Part shown: positions 1 through 9,992 of the stretch, piece after piece | How positions within the stretch are numbered: position 1 is the stretch's first letter | How the letters are laid out: the number at the start of each line of letters is the position of its first letter | Source: Paenibacillus aceris | Lineage (GTDB): Bacteria > Bacillota > Bacilli > Paenibacillales > NBRC-103111 | NCBI RefSeq assembly: GCF_017874035.1 | Contig: NZ_JAGGKV010000019.1 | Location: 62,001-126,000 of the forward strand | Direction of reading: 5' to 3' | DNA length: 64,000 bases | The notes under the pieces: model-generated | Database searches by the model: none | What the model was told of the DNA's origin: nothing | Seen by the model: only the letters and a program-made list of their open reading frames with translations | Program-made: the position numbers and the translations under genes

Positions 1-788
1 TCCGGAATCGCCTTAATTTTGCGCAGTTTATCCCAAATGGAGAACCATGCGACCATATCCTCTTTGTTTACTCCCAGTTTGCCTTCCGCCGTGAACAGTT
101 CCTTCCCTCTTTGACGGGCAAATACCTGAAGACCTGTAATATCGTTACTGTTATCGCCAGAAGCCCAGACCCCCGGGTCTTTGATTGCCTTCTGAAGCTC
201 AGTCACCTTAGCGGTAAAATCATCCCACGTCCAGTTGTAATCAGGGTATTTGACACCTAATTTATCAAACATGGCGGTGTTATATTCCCAACCGGTCATC
301 GTTACACCTTGTGCGACCATGACTGTTTTTCCATTTACTTTGCCAGCTGTCTGCACCGCTTCGGGGAAGTCTTTCAGATTGATTGTGCCATCTTGAACGT
401 AAGACCCCAAATCGAGCAGCGTATTCCGACGTGCATAGTCCGCAACATAAGTCGCATGCATTCCGACCACATCAGGCATATTCCCGCCTGCTGTTTGGGT
501 CGCCATTTTATCCCAGTAATCAGTAAAAGAGCCAAACTCCCTTACGATTTTCACATTGGGATGTTGCTTCTCATACATATCTGCAATGGCATTATACTTC
601 TCATGACGCTTCCCATCCCCCCACCAAGCGAAGCGGATGGATATCTTTTCTTCACTTTTGGCCCCCACCGTCGCTGCCGGAGCTGCCGATGAGTTGGTGG
701 TAGCAGGTGTGGAGCTATTACTGCTGCATGCTGTTAATCCTAAAGCTGATATTAGAGGAATGAATAAAAGCGCTTTCAATTTCTTCAT
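1..788 (-). CDS. Sugar ABC transporter substrate-binding lipoprotein (3' end beyond window)
   Basis: Extracellular solute-binding protein, family 1. It starts at 788 behind a GGAGGGC-like ribosome binding site and runs out of the window, so about 262 residues are visible. The N-terminus is a lipoprotein signal with a lipobox (LTAC) near residue 20, then a Ser/Thr/Ala linker. The ISIRFAWWGDGKRHEKYNAI start and the following YEKQHPNVKIV are typical of carbohydrate-binding proteins tethered to the membrane outside the cell. It would hand a sugar to an ABC permease pair expected beyond the left edge. The upstream LacI-like operators suggest substrate-specific repression. The sugar itself cannot be told from this part. 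Confidence 0.9.
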   Translation of the reverse strand, partial: MKKLKALLFIPLISALGLTACSSNSSTPATTNSSAAPAATVGAKSEEKISIRFAWWGDGKRHEKYNAIADMYEKQHPNVKIVREFGSFTDYWDKMATQTAGGNMPDVVGMHATYVADYARRNTLLDLGSYVQDGTINLKDFPEAVQTAGKVNGKTVMVAQGVTMTGWEYNTAMFDKLGVKYPDYNWTWDDFTAKVTELQKAIKDPGVWASGDNSNDITGLQVFARQRGKELFTAEGKLGVNKEDMVAWFSIWDKLRKIKAIP

Positions 789-977
789 TTAAAGCCCTCC
801 TTTTTTTGGCTAACTCATTTATCCACACTTTTTCATTAACCAATTCGATTCATGGTTTGTGAAATAGCCTAGATCATTCATCAAAGATCGTTTTTGTTGT
901 GGGAAGTCTGGATGGAGGGAAAATCAGTTTGTACTTCATTGCTTTGCAGTAAGTTCATGTGAGGTTCGTATTATTAG

Positions 978-1068
978 TTAATCGATTTAGTTAATCGATT
1001 TCTTAACTTATTTTAAAACAAACTATCCGGTATTGTCAACAGGAAATCGATACACTAAATCGATTTCC
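978..1068 (-). promoter_or_regulatory. Promoter with four LacI-type operator half-palindromes
   Basis: A minus-strand promoter has TTGACA at 1034-1039 and TAAAAT at 1010-1015 with an 18-nt spacer. It is flanked by four ATCGAT-centred sites. Two direct copies of TTAATCGATTT (978-988, 991-1001) lie downstream of the -10. GGAAATCGAT (1042-1051) and its inverse ATCGATTTCC (1059-1068) lie upstream of the -35. CG-centred palindromes are the LacI/GalR operator style. This would repress the binding-protein gene at 788; the regulator gene is not in the window. Confidence 0.7.
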
Positions 1069-1167
1069 TAGCCCCGCCCAGAACAAAAGGAGTTTGCTCC
1101 TACAAAACACGATAGTTGGGCTGAGGTTGTAGTTGAGCTACTGACGCTTAAATGGATTGAACGAATA

Positions 1168-1213
1168 AAAGCAAGCCTAACCCCTAATCAATCTCACGGA
1201 TTAAGCTTGCTTT
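1168..1213 (-). terminator. Stem-loop terminator
   Basis: AAAGCAAGCCTAA (1168-1180) pairs with TTAAGCTTGCTTT (1201-1213) with one mismatch. T-rich sequence follows on both strands, so it may serve either direction. It separates the region around the HupE-like gene from the sugar transporter promoter. Confidence 0.55.
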
Positions 1214-1252
1214 ATTAAACTTTTACTCTCTATACTGACACATCCCGCAAAC

Positions 1253-1434
1253 GGTTTTGGTGCAACAATTAAAATTGATCAAAGATATCCACGATTTCGT
1301 TGTTTGATTATGCTGTCAAACCAAACAATTTGTTGATTAATTCAACTGAAGAAAGGACAGACGAATGATTGCATTCGACCTGCCCTTTCCTTAGCATATG
1401 CATGACTTCGATTATCATGGTATCATGGATTAGA
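1253..1434 (-). mobile_element. IS6-family insertion sequence remnant (right end and transposase C-terminus)
   Basis: The minus-strand frame ending at 1308 reads IEVMHMLRKGQ followed by ELINKLFGLTA. This is the C-terminal pattern of IS6/IS240-type DDE transposases (IEAMHMIKKGQ... FINQLFGxAA). About 35 bp past the stop, GGTTTTGGTGCAACA (from 1253) resembles the IS6 terminal inverted repeat GGTTCTGTTGCAAAG. Nothing upstream of about 1434 reads as transposase, and the frame there runs into the HupE gene on an unrelated sequence. So only the right end survives. Confidence 0.6.
1351..1390. repeat. Two-part hairpin inside the IS remnant
   Basis: CGAATG(attg)CATTCG forms a perfect inner stem (1362-1377). 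It is enclosed by AAAGGACAG and CTGCCCTTT, which pair with one mismatch. No T-tract follows on either strand, so a terminator role is doubtful. Confidence 0.4.
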
Positions 1435-1483
1435 ACTTTGCACCACAACCCCTTTTTCTTAAAACTATAATCGCTCGTCACGG

Positions 1484-2566
1484 CTAATAGGCACGCTCGA
1501 TCGCCCATGCCACACCGAACACGAAGATAACGGCAGACAAGCCGAGAACAAACGGCGAATACCATTTCTGCAAGCGAGATCGCAGAAGAAAAGGCAGTAT
1601 CACTGCGACGATAGCCAATTGACCTAATTCAATACCTACATTGAAGCTGAGCAGCGAACCGATAAAATAACGGCTCGGCAACCCTGTCTCCTGTAGCGCA
1701 CCGGCGAACCCCATCCCATGAACGAGACCGAAGGCAAATGTGAGCAGCCACCGGTAACGAGGGGTGTTCGCCTTCCTGCGTATGAACCAATTTTCCGCTG
1801 CCACATACGCGATGGAAAGAGCGATGGCGATCTCGACTAGGCGCGAGTTGACTCGAATCGCTTCCGTTGCCGTCAGCAGCAGCGTTACGCTGTGTGCGGC
1901 GGTAAACGCCGTTACAATTCGCAGTACATCCCGCCACCCGGCAGCGAGAATAAGCAGGCTGAGCAGAAACAATAGATGATCATAGCCCGTCCATATGTGC
2001 TTTATTCCAAGCCAGGCGTACTGAAGGAGCGTCGGGAGGGCACTGCCGTTGCCCGAGCTCTTGTACTGATGCATGCGGGTTCCCGTTTCAAACAAAGTAT
2101 CTACCACATCATCGCCATTCACTATTGTTAAGAAATTCACGTGATTCTGGTCGATATCGTCAAATATCGCCGTATAACGAACAGTAAGATCGCCAATTGC
2201 TAGTCTCGAAGTATACTCCAAATGCATCGTAATGCCGGGGTTTTCCCCCTGGTCGGAAAGCTTCGCTGAGACGAAGCGATAGGCCAACGTTTCATCGTCC
2301 CGCTTCAGCTCTACATGCTGCCGTACATAATCGGCGAGCCGGTCCCGGCCGGTGGCAAGCTCCTCCGCTGTCACATGCTTATCTTCATTGGCATCGATAA
2401 ACGGCAATTCCTCTTCAGGAAGAAACAGCTCGTAGACTGCTTGACGGCCTTCAATCGTAATTTGCGAGTAGCCTTTATTGAGCTGATGCGCTTCAGCCGG
2501 CAGTTGAATTGAGCACCAACCTACCATGATCGATAGCCATATTATCATTTTCCTTAGAAGGATCAT
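1484..2566 (-). CDS. HupE/UreJ_2-family membrane protein
   Basis: 360 residues. A signal peptide ends near residue 26 (PAEA). A soluble extracytoplasmic domain spans about 27-170 and carries an acidic EF-hand-like DANEDKHVTAEE segment. Then come about six membrane spans. The signature KHIWTGYDHLLFLL (around residue 190) and AAHSVTLLL match HupE/UreJ metal-transport-like proteins, whose histidines sit in the membrane. It lies about 150 nt after the secreted metallophosphoesterase on the same strand, so it is probably the last gene of that operon; a metal-supply role for a metallo-enzyme is inference. The start is uncertain: another ATG lies six codons in, and neither has a strong ribosome binding site. 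Confidence 0.8.
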   Translation of the reverse strand: MILLRKMIIWLSIMVGWCSIQLPAEAHQLNKGYSQITIEGRQAVYELFLPEEELPFIDANEDKHVTAEELATGRDRLADYVRQHVELKRDDETLAYRFVSAKLSDQGENPGITMHLEYTSRLAIGDLTVRYTAIFDDIDQNHVNFLTIVNGDDVVDTLFETGTRMHQYKSSGNGSALPTLLQYAWLGIKHIWTGYDHLLFLLSLLILAAGWRDVLRIVTAFTAAHSVTLLLTATEAIRVNSRLVEIAIALSIAYVAAENWFIRRKANTPRYRWLLTFAFGLVHGMGFAGALQETGLPSRYFIGSLLSFNVGIELGQLAIVAVILPFLLRSRLQKWYSPFVLGLSAVIFVFGVAWAIERAY

Positions 2567-2715
2567 TTCGATTGGACACCATCCTCTTTTTTAGCCCGGT
2601 ACAGCTCTCATCCGGCAACTTTATTGCTTGGAAGGAGGATGACACCAAATGGCCATCCTTCTCAAGCATTACCGTCCATACACTTCAAATTCACGAACGA
2701 GATCTATATCAAGCT

Positions 2716-5700
2716 CTAGTTAGCGAGAATTTTACTTGCTACCATCGACAGATCGATGATCTCAATGATACCGTTACCATCGATGTCCGCAATCTTAGCC
2801 ATCTCCCATTTCGGATCAGCGGAGGTTATACCGTAATATCGGGCCACGATGGCCAAGTCGCCTATGGAAATGATACCGTCGTCGTTAATATCTTCCGATA
2901 TTCGCTGAATAACCGAGTCTCTGAACGTTTGCAGCGCCGTATTCAGATCGACAACCGCTTGGTCAACTTGTTGCTGCGAAGCCATTTCATTATCCGCTAC
3001 AACTTTAGCCTTGTTGATGGCAGCCTGCAGGATAGCTTTGGAGCCGGTAGGATATTGATGCGGCTGAGTGCCTTCTACTGCGCCGTCGTTCGTGCGCTGG
3101 GCATCGCCGATCAAGGCTTTCAGTTCATCCTTACTTGTCACGGCAATGATTTGGGTGCTGTGGGATACGTCATTCAATTGGATTTCCGCACCGGTACCGT
3201 CTGCAACCTTCGTATTGGCAATCGTAAAAATCGCTGAAGCGGTTTGTAATGATGATTTGGCTTTCCAATGCAGTACCAGCAGATCGCTGTCCGTATTCAC
3301 ACCTTTACCATCGCCAATGCTTGCTGCAAGCAGGCGGACTTGACCCGCTTTGTCGTCTTTCTGTTCCACGATGACGAATCCGTCTCTCAGCGAATTCGCT
3401 GAAACGAATTCCACTTTCGCCGGATCATAATTGATAGTCAAATCCTGGGCATAGATAGTCGCAACCACATTCTGCAAGCCATAAGTCAAATCAAACGATG
3501 CACCTGCAATGGTCTTGTCATTGCCCGACAATACCGCATTCAGTGATTTCACGACTGCATTTACTGTTACACTAATGTTTGTTGTTAATGGTATATTGTT
3601 GGGATTAGCTACCCCTGCCGGCAGGGATACGGTGCCATCAACCATGAAGGTCTGCTCGGTCTTTACTGCCGGATCGTAGTCTGATGTCACCACACTCCAT
3701 GCTACATCTGCATTCACATTTCCACGACTGGTTGTCATGACGACTGATGGAGGCAATCCAAGTGCTTCTGCGGTCTTCGCTGTTCCGTTTGCCAATCCTA
3801 TAACCGTTGCTGGCGCTGTGATGCTCTGAAGCGTTGTCGAGATCGCCCCATAGACTTCAAATTCATAAATATTTACTGCTTCATTTTCAAAAGCATTTTG
3901 TCCGTTTGTAATGTAGAGCCGAACATATCTTACGGTGGATATTGCTATATACCTGTCCGAGCTGTTCGAAACATTGCCTATTATTGAATCAAGGTCTTTC
4001 CAGACCGATCCATCCAGACTTCCCTGAAGCTTATAATCTCGTGTATTCAGCGATGCGGTCTCCCCACCTTCTCCCGCATGCTTAACTACCCATCTCGCAA
4101 TATTATAATTTTGCCCAAGATCGACCATCAGCCACTTGTCTCCGTTCGTAGATGAAGACCATTTGCTGCCGCTTAATGTCTTTCCATCGATCGCCTTGGA
4201 AGGATCGTATCCCGTCACATTCCCATTGGATGTAGCCGTCTTGTTCAGAACAAGATTCGTCGCAGCAGGATCATAGGCTAACGTGGTCACATTGAACGGG
4301 CTGCTTGCAGCTGAAGCATTCCCAGCCTTGTCCCTGGCTTTTACAATAAATTGATAAGCTGTATTAGCGGTTAGCCCTGTCACTTTATAGCTCGTACTTC
4401 CTGTTGTCGATCCAATCAAGGTATTGCCGTTATAAACATCGTAGCCAATAACGCCTACATTTCCATTAAAATTATCCGTAGCCTTATCCCATGACAAAGT
4501 GACCATCGTATCTGTTACGACCTTCGATGTGACATTGGTAGGCACGGTCGGTGCTTGCGTATCTGCCGAAAGAGCATCCGTTGTATAATTAGTGATGGTC
4601 CAGGAAGCGATCGTACTCCTTGTGTTGACGTCCCTTCCATTTATGACAATCTTGTCGGCATAAATGTCAAAAATTAACGCTTGGGCGCCCGGCTGATTCG
4701 GATTGGAAGTAACAACAACTGCTCCGTCTCTGATCATTGTAAAGTATTGTTCGTTATACAAGTTACCCGGAATCTTTATATCATTATGCAAATGCCCTGT
4801 TATTAAAATGCTTTGAGGATATTGTCCCACAATGTCCTTAACCTTCTGATCCTGAGCCTCGTCGCTAAAATATCCTTCATTTGCATGCGACATGGACACC
4901 GTATCCTTTAATGGCTGATGGATAAACAAAAATATCGGTTTGTCCTTGCTTGCATTCTCAGCTAACTTCGCCTTTAACCACTCCAACTGAGTATCCGACA
5001 TATAGGCACTGTCCTTATCGTCCGTCTCCGATCCCAGATAGATGAAGTGGTAGCCATTTATCCACTTATCAAAATAAATGCCCGGCATTCCTGTATGCGT
5101 CATAAATCTACTTTTTGCAATCTCGTATCCGCCAAGCCATCTTACATCATGGTTCCCATAGGCAAAATTTTTCTCCACCTGAGGATACTTGTTCATGGTA
5201 TTCATGACTACATCATACTGCGCATCGGTTCCATAATCGGTAATATCTCCAGCAACACTTACAGATCCCGCATTATTGCTCACAGCATCTTTCATAGCAT
5301 TATCAAGTGCAATATCGCGAGGATCGCCTTGAACGGTTCCGTGAGTATCGGAAAAGGCCATAAAGCTGAATTTATAGCTGGTATCCTTATCCGGCGATGC
5401 CGCAGCAAGAACCGTTACATTAACGCTTATTGACAATGGGACATTATTCGGATTTGAAATGCTCGACGGCAGATCTACCGTGCCTGGTACCGTAAAACTT
5501 TGCCCGGTCTTTACAGCAGTATTGTAACCTGAAGCGGCTATATTCCAGTTTACAAACGTATTCACATTGCCGTTATCGGTCACCAGAACGACTGTGCTAG
5601 GCAACCCAAGCGCCGCAGGTGTTGGCGCAGTTCCATTGACGACGCCGGTAATTGCGGCAGGCGATGTAATGCTTGTTAGCGTCTTCGACTTGATCTCAAC

Positions 5701-7110
5701 CGTAAACGTTGCTGTCTTGCCGCGTACGTTGACGGTCAATTTCTGGCTGGCCGCTGCTGTCGAACTGTTGAATCCGCTCACATCGGAAACTCTAACTTGC
5801 TCCACTCTTGTCGAACCGTCAATGTATGTACCGGTAACTGCTAGGCCTGTGAGATCAAGGCTCTCACCGATACGATATGAAGTCTTTGTCGGCGGTGTTG
5901 TAACGGCAATGCTGTTCAACGTCTTAGAAAACTGAAACCAGTTGATGTTCGCTACAAAAGTTTTTACCGTTGCCACTTTTAATACAAGGTATACGTTATG
6001 AACACCGGTAACGTTAACGAGATCGGTAGATTGCGTCTGATACACATTCCAGTTGTCTGGAGCTGTAGCTGTAACGGCAAGCGTCCCCGCTAGAGTACCA
6101 GTCGGACTGTCAAGCCTGACTTCAATATTGCCGCCGGCATTGGATCCCTTGACAGAAAGTCTTGCACTGAATTTCGTAGCTCCATTAGAACCAGTTCCGA
6201 AGTCAATATTGTTATAGACTAAGTATTGGCCATCATTCGTGCCTCCCACACTTTGTCCGCCATCCGGACAGGACTCGACCTTCAGGTAATCGCCTGACTT
6301 GGAACTGAAGCTTTCTGCTTCCGTTACCGAATATGCGCTATTACCGCCGATCCTTACGATGTAGGTTGCTGTCTTGCCCCGTACGCCTACGGTCAGTGTC
6401 TGACTGGCCGTCGCTGTCGAGCTGTTGAAGCCGCTTATATCTGAAACTCTGACTTCTTCCGTTCTTGTCGAACCGTCCATGTAGCTGCCGGTAACTACGA
6501 TGCCCGTAATGTCAAGGCTTTCTCCAACCGAGTAAGCTAACTTGTTTGGCATTGTCGTAATCGCAATGCTGTTCAACGTTTTAGAAAACTGAACCCAGTT
6601 GATGTTCGCTACATACGTTTTTCCCGCCTCTACCTTCAATACAAGATACACGTCATGAACTCCAATAACGTTGGCGAGATCGGCGGATTGCGTCTGATAA
6701 ACATTCCAGTTGTCGGTTGCTGTAGCTGTGACTGCAAGTGTTCCCGCTAAGGTACCAGTCGGACTGTCAAGCCTGATTTCAATATTCCCGCCTGCATTAG
6801 ATCCCTTGACTGAAAGTCTTGCGCTAAATTTGGTAGCGCCATTCGTACCACTGCCAAAGTCTAAATTGTTATAAACCAGATACTGTCCGTCATTCGTTCC
6901 TCCTACGCTTTGTCCGCCATCCGGACTACTTTCGATCTTAAGATAGGACCCTGACTTGGAACTAAAGCTTTCCGCTTCGATCAAACTATAAGCGTCGTTT
7001 GCCGCATGCACCGGCGGCGTGTAGCCAAAACTGCTGATCAAGAGTGAGAAGATCAGGATGAGTGAAAATACTGACTTGCGTAACTTCGTTAACTTAACCA
7101 TAATTTTCAA
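2716..7110 (-). CDS. Large secreted modular metallophosphoesterase with cohesin and dockerin modules
   Basis: 1464 residues. Order of modules (approximate residues): signal peptide 1-36; CBM6-like 38-177; Ig-like Big_3 178-255; second CBM6-like 258-395; Ig-like 396-470; Big_4-like 473-572; calcineurin-type phosphoesterase 575-840; fibronectin III 850-940; F5/8 type C (discoidin) 945-1088; Big_4-like 1090-1185; cohesin 1187-1323; FIVAR-like helical linker to 1400; type I dockerin 1402-1464. All phosphoesterase metal motifs are present: FSDTH (near 587), GDITD, GNHD (near 653), HQP, GHLHND (near 773). The dockerin has two calcium loops, DINDDGIISIGDLA and DIDGNGIIEIIDLS. The two CBM/Ig units are near-duplicates, so there was an internal tandem duplication. 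It probably cleaves a phosphodiester or phosphomonoester at the cell surface; the substrate is unknown. It starts 15 nt after the permease stop, so it is cotranscribed with the transporter. Confidence 0.9.
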   Translation of the reverse strand: MKIMVKLTKLRKSVFSLILIFSLLISSFGYTPPVHAANDAYSLIEAESFSSKSGSYLKIESSPDGGQSVGGTNDGQYLVYNNLDFGSGTNGATKFSARLSVKGSNAGGNIEIRLDSPTGTLAGTLAVTATATDNWNVYQTQSADLANVIGVHDVYLVLKVEAGKTYVANINWVQFSKTLNSIAITTMPNKLAYSVGESLDITGIVVTGSYMDGSTRTEEVRVSDISGFNSSTATASQTLTVGVRGKTATYIVRIGGNSAYSVTEAESFSSKSGDYLKVESCPDGGQSVGGTNDGQYLVYNNIDFGTGSNGATKFSARLSVKGSNAGGNIEVRLDSPTGTLAGTLAVTATAPDNWNVYQTQSTDLVNVTGVHNVYLVLKVATVKTFVANINWFQFSKTLNSIAVTTPPTKTSYRIGESLDLTGLAVTGTYIDGSTRVEQVRVSDVSGFNSSTAAASQKLTVNVRGKTATFTVEIKSKTLTSITSPAAITGVVNGTAPTPAALGLPSTVVLVTDNGNVNTFVNWNIAASGYNTAVKTGQSFTVPGTVDLPSSISNPNNVPLSISVNVTVLAAASPDKDTSYKFSFMAFSDTHGTVQGDPRDIALDNAMKDAVSNNAGSVSVAGDITDYGTDAQYDVVMNTMNKYPQVEKNFAYGNHDVRWLGGYEIAKSRFMTHTGMPGIYFDKWINGYHFIYLGSETDDKDSAYMSDTQLEWLKAKLAENASKDKPIFLFIHQPLKDTVSMSHANEGYFSDEAQDQKVKDIVGQYPQSILITGHLHNDIKIPGNLYNEQYFTMIRDGAVVVTSNPNQPGAQALIFDIYADKIVINGRDVNTRSTIASWTITNYTTDALSADTQAPTVPTNVTSKVVTDTMVTLSWDKATDNFNGNVGVIGYDVYNGNTLIGSTTGSTSYKVTGLTANTAYQFIVKARDKAGNASAASSPFNVTTLAYDPAATNLVLNKTATSNGNVTGYDPSKAIDGKTLSGSKWSSSTNGDKWLMVDLGQNYNIARWVVKHAGEGGETASLNTRDYKLQGSLDGSVWKDLDSIIGNVSNSSDRYIAISTVRYVRLYITNGQNAFENEAVNIYEFEVYGAISTTLQSITAPATVIGLANGTAKTAEALGLPPSVVMTTSRGNVNADVAWSVVTSDYDPAVKTEQTFMVDGTVSLPAGVANPNNIPLTTNISVTVNAVVKSLNAVLSGNDKTIAGASFDLTYGLQNVVATIYAQDLTINYDPAKVEFVSANSLRDGFVIVEQKDDKAGQVRLLAASIGDGKGVNTDSDLLVLHWKAKSSLQTASAIFTIANTKVADGTGAEIQLNDVSHSTQIIAVTSKDELKALIGDAQRTNDGAVEGTQPHQYPTGSKAILQAAINKAKVVADNEMASQQQVDQAVVDLNTALQTFRDSVIQRISEDINDDGIISIGDLAIVARYYGITSADPKWEMAKIADIDGNGIIEIIDLSMVASKILAN

Positions 7111-7124
7111 CTCCTTTTATCTGC

Positions 7125-8777
7125 TTATACACTAACCGATCTGCTTCCTGACAGTTTGAAGAAAATCAATAGTGATATAATGGTTGTGGCAGTAAGAATA
7201 CTTGATATCGCTGCCGCCGTTCCGTAGCTCGACCTGACGACTTCCGTATAGATGGCAACCGACATCGTTTTGGTGCTACCGGTATACAGGATAATCGATG
7301 CGCTTAATTCGTTAATAACGGTTATCCAACTTAAAATCGCTCCGGCAAGCACACCTGGCATCATCATGACTGCCGTAACCTTAAAGAATGTTTTCACAGG
7401 CGAACACCCTAAACTGATCGAAGCTTCCTCCATACTCGGACTTAACTGGTATAGGATTGCCGCACTGGACCGAAGGGTATATGGAAGCCTTCTTACGATA
7501 TAGGCAATAATCATAATCGTAATCGTTCCGCTCAGCAGCAACGGCTTCTTATTAAAAGCCAGAAGAAGTGTTATACCAAGTACCGACCCCGGTAAAATAT
7601 ACGGAAACATGGTAGTGGCATCGATGATTGAGGTGAGTACGTTTTTCTTTCTGGTTGATAAATACGCGATGAACATTCCCAATAAGACAATAAGCAGGAT
7701 CGCTGCCAAACCTAACAGATAAGTATTGGTTATCGATTTCCAAAGTGTAGTTACAACCTGCTTATAGCTCTCCATTGAAAAAGCCGCTATAAACCGAGAG
7801 CCTTTGGTCTCGAGGAAGGAAGTAATAAAAACCGTCAACTGCGGAATTATAGCAAGTAAAACGACAAAATAAATTGCGGCATGTGCCAGAATTCCCCTAA
7901 TCCCTTTGAAACTCGAAGGCTGGATGGGCCTCAAAGAACTCATTGTAAATGATTTTTTATTGACAATATATTTTTGGCCTAAAAATAACAAAGCTGTAAT
8001 GAATACCATAAGTGTAGCCATTGCCGCTGAAAAATTTGCCTGTCCTCCCACTTCGCTGATAAACTCGGAATAGATCATGACAGGCATTACATTAAATCCT
8101 TCACCAATAAGCATTGGAGTACCGAAGTCCGCAAGTGCATTCATAAATACCAAGAGCGAACCGGCAAGCAATGTTGGTCCGATCAATGGCAGCATGATAG
8201 TAAATACTTTCTTAACCGCATTGCATCCCAAGCTTTCGGCAGCTTCGCTAAGAGATACATCAACCTTTTTCAATGCTCCTGATACATAGAGATAGATAAA
8301 GGGATACAATTTTAAAGTTAATACCAGCAAAATCCCGCCAAAGCCATAAATGCTTGGCATATGAATACCTATACTTTCAAAGAATTTAGTAAGCACGCCG
8401 CTGCGTCCGCTCAGAAGCACCCAGGAGTACGCTCCGATAAATGGCGGAGACATCAAGGAGATAATGATCAGAATCTCAATCAGCTTTTTACCCTTGATCT
8501 TGTACGCAGTCATTAAATAGGCCAATGGGGCGCCGATCAAGACTGAGAGAACGGTTACAAGAGATGTAATCATAAAACTATTGATAAGACCTTGATAATA
8601 ATATTTTTTCTGAAAAAATTTAATGAAATTATTGAATGTAAATGCTCCTGATACAGCATCTTTAAACCCGCTTATGAACAATGAAAACAAAGGATATATT
8701 AGAAATAAGGAGAATAATACGGCTATTACCAAGGTTATTATTGTCCAGAAATCAAGTTTGAGCTTGAGTCTAGTCAT
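7125..8777 (-). CDS. Two-domain ABC transporter permease (FbpB/PhnU-like)
   Basis: 550 residues with about 12 membrane spans, a fusion of two binding-protein-dependent permease units. Each half has its EAA-type coupling loop: EAAESLGCNAVKK near residue 180 and EEASISLGCSPVK near 451. This layout is typical of Fe(III), 2-aminoethylphosphonate and related transporters. The gene overlaps the ATPase gene upstream by 8 nt and is followed 15 nt later by the metallophosphoesterase. Uptake of a phosphorus compound is inferred from the context (PHP protein and phosphoesterase); iron is the main alternative. Confidence 0.88.
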   Translation of the reverse strand: MTRLKLKLDFWTIITLVIAVLFSLFLIYPLFSLFISGFKDAVSGAFTFNNFIKFFQKKYYYQGLINSFMITSLVTVLSVLIGAPLAYLMTAYKIKGKKLIEILIIISLMSPPFIGAYSWVLLSGRSGVLTKFFESIGIHMPSIYGFGGILLVLTLKLYPFIYLYVSGALKKVDVSLSEAAESLGCNAVKKVFTIMLPLIGPTLLAGSLLVFMNALADFGTPMLIGEGFNVMPVMIYSEFISEVGGQANFSAAMATLMVFITALLFLGQKYIVNKKSFTMSSLRPIQPSSFKGIRGILAHAAIYFVVLLAIIPQLTVFITSFLETKGSRFIAAFSMESYKQVVTTLWKSITNTYLLGLAAILLIVLLGMFIAYLSTRKKNVLTSIIDATTMFPYILPGSVLGITLLLAFNKKPLLLSGTITIMIIAYIVRRLPYTLRSSAAILYQLSPSMEEASISLGCSPVKTFFKVTAVMMMPGVLAGAILSWITVINELSASIILYTGSTKTMSVAIYTEVVRSSYGTAAAISSILTATTIISLLIFFKLSGSRSVSV

Positions 8778-9894
8778 ATTTTCTCACATCCTTGATTAAG
8801 CTCTGTTCTCCGTCTTCGGTAAACACATTAATTTTTTCACTCTTAGGAGCAAGATAAAGCGTTTCCTTCAATTCGTAAAATTTGTTTGCATTGCCCAAGT
8901 CCTGAACGAATTCACTAGACAGACCTGCTTCCATCATCATGTCATCATTGAAGTGTACCTCATAATTGATATACTGGCCGAGGAAAGTACTTTTATTAAT
9001 TGTTGCTTTCAAGCCGTTATCCGCAATGGTGAATTCTTCAGGTCTGACCGTGATAATAATGCTTTGACCGTCTTTCACCGCATCCACCAGATTAGGCATC
9101 GCCAAACTGAAGCCATCCTTGAACACGATCCGTTTTTCATTCCCTTTCAACTCGATATGTCCTTTAAAGAAGTTGGAATGGCCAATAAAGCTTGATACAA
9201 ATATGTTGGCCGGACGGGTGTAAATATCCCGTGGTTTGCCCACTTGTTGAATGACGCCATCCTTCATAACAGCAATTCGGTCTGATATAGCTAGGGCTTC
9301 CTCTTGATCATGGGTAACGTAGACAGTGGTGATACCTACTTCTTTTTGTATATCCCTGATCGCTGTTCTCATATCAACTCTCAGCTTGGCATCCAGATTC
9401 GACAGCGGTTCATCCATCAGAAGCACACTAGGACGAATGACAATCGATCTTGCCAGCGCTACGCGCTGCTGCTGGCCGCCGGAAAGTTTCTCCGGAAGTC
9501 TATCTTTGTACTGATCGATTTTTACAACTTTCATAATTTCATCTGTTTTTTTCTGAATCTCGTTTTTGGGTAGTTTCCTGAGCTTTAAGCCGTATTCTAC
9601 ATTTTGCTGTACTGTCAAGTGAGGGAAGATGGCATAATTTTGGAATACCATTCCGATATTTCTTTTATGGGCTGGTATACTGTTGATGATTGTATCGTCA
9701 AACGAGATTTCTCCTGCCTCTATAGAGTTAAACCCTGCAATCATTCTAAGTAGCGTAGTTTTTCCGCAACCGGATGGCCCCAAAAGTGTAAAAAATTCAC
9801 CATTCTTAATTTTAACCGAAAGATCGGGAATGATTGTTATATTGCCGTTATCGTATTTCTTTGTAATATGATTTACATGGATTGCTACACTCAT
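8770..9894 (-). CDS. ABC transporter ATP-binding protein (FbpC/PotA/PhnT type)
   Basis: 374 residues. Walker A GPSGCGKTT (near residue 39), signature LSGGQQQR (near 138), Walker B LLMDEPLSNLD (near 157) and the H-loop THDQEEA are intact. A TOBE-type regulatory domain follows at about 240-360. It energises the double permease 8 nt overlapping downstream. The start follows GGAGGGAATCAAC. It is a member of the MOI/CUT1-like ATPases that work with a single ATPase subunit type as a homodimer. Confidence 0.92.
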   Translation of the reverse strand: MSVAIHVNHITKKYDNGNITIIPDLSVKIKNGEFFTLLGPSGCGKTTLLRMIAGFNSIEAGEISFDDTIINSIPAHKRNIGMVFQNYAIFPHLTVQQNVEYGLKLRKLPKNEIQKKTDEIMKVVKIDQYKDRLPEKLSGGQQQRVALARSIVIRPSVLLMDEPLSNLDAKLRVDMRTAIRDIQKEVGITTVYVTHDQEEALAISDRIAVMKDGVIQQVGKPRDIYTRPANIFVSSFIGHSNFFKGHIELKGNEKRIVFKDGFSLAMPNLVDAVKDGQSIIITVRPEEFTIADNGLKATINKSTFLGQYINYEVHFNDDMMMEAGLSSEFVQDLGNANKFYELKETLYLAPKSEKINVFTEDGEQSLIKDVRKYD

Positions 9895-9992
9895 GTTGAT
9901 TCCCTCCTTACCATATAAGCCCGCTACACAAGACTGTCACAGGCTTAAATGGTTCTCCTAGCCCAATATTTTTATATGTTTCCTAATTCCTC

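Noticed and set aside
2633..2660. Hairpin after the metallophosphoesterase
   Set aside because: GGAGGATG/CATCCTTC gives an 8-bp stem but there is no T-tract on the minus strand, so it was not called a terminator.
2572..3237. Plus-strand open frame of 221 codons
   Set aside because: It lies antisense to the dockerin/cohesin end of the metallophosphoesterase, whose domain content is clear, and has no recognisable product.
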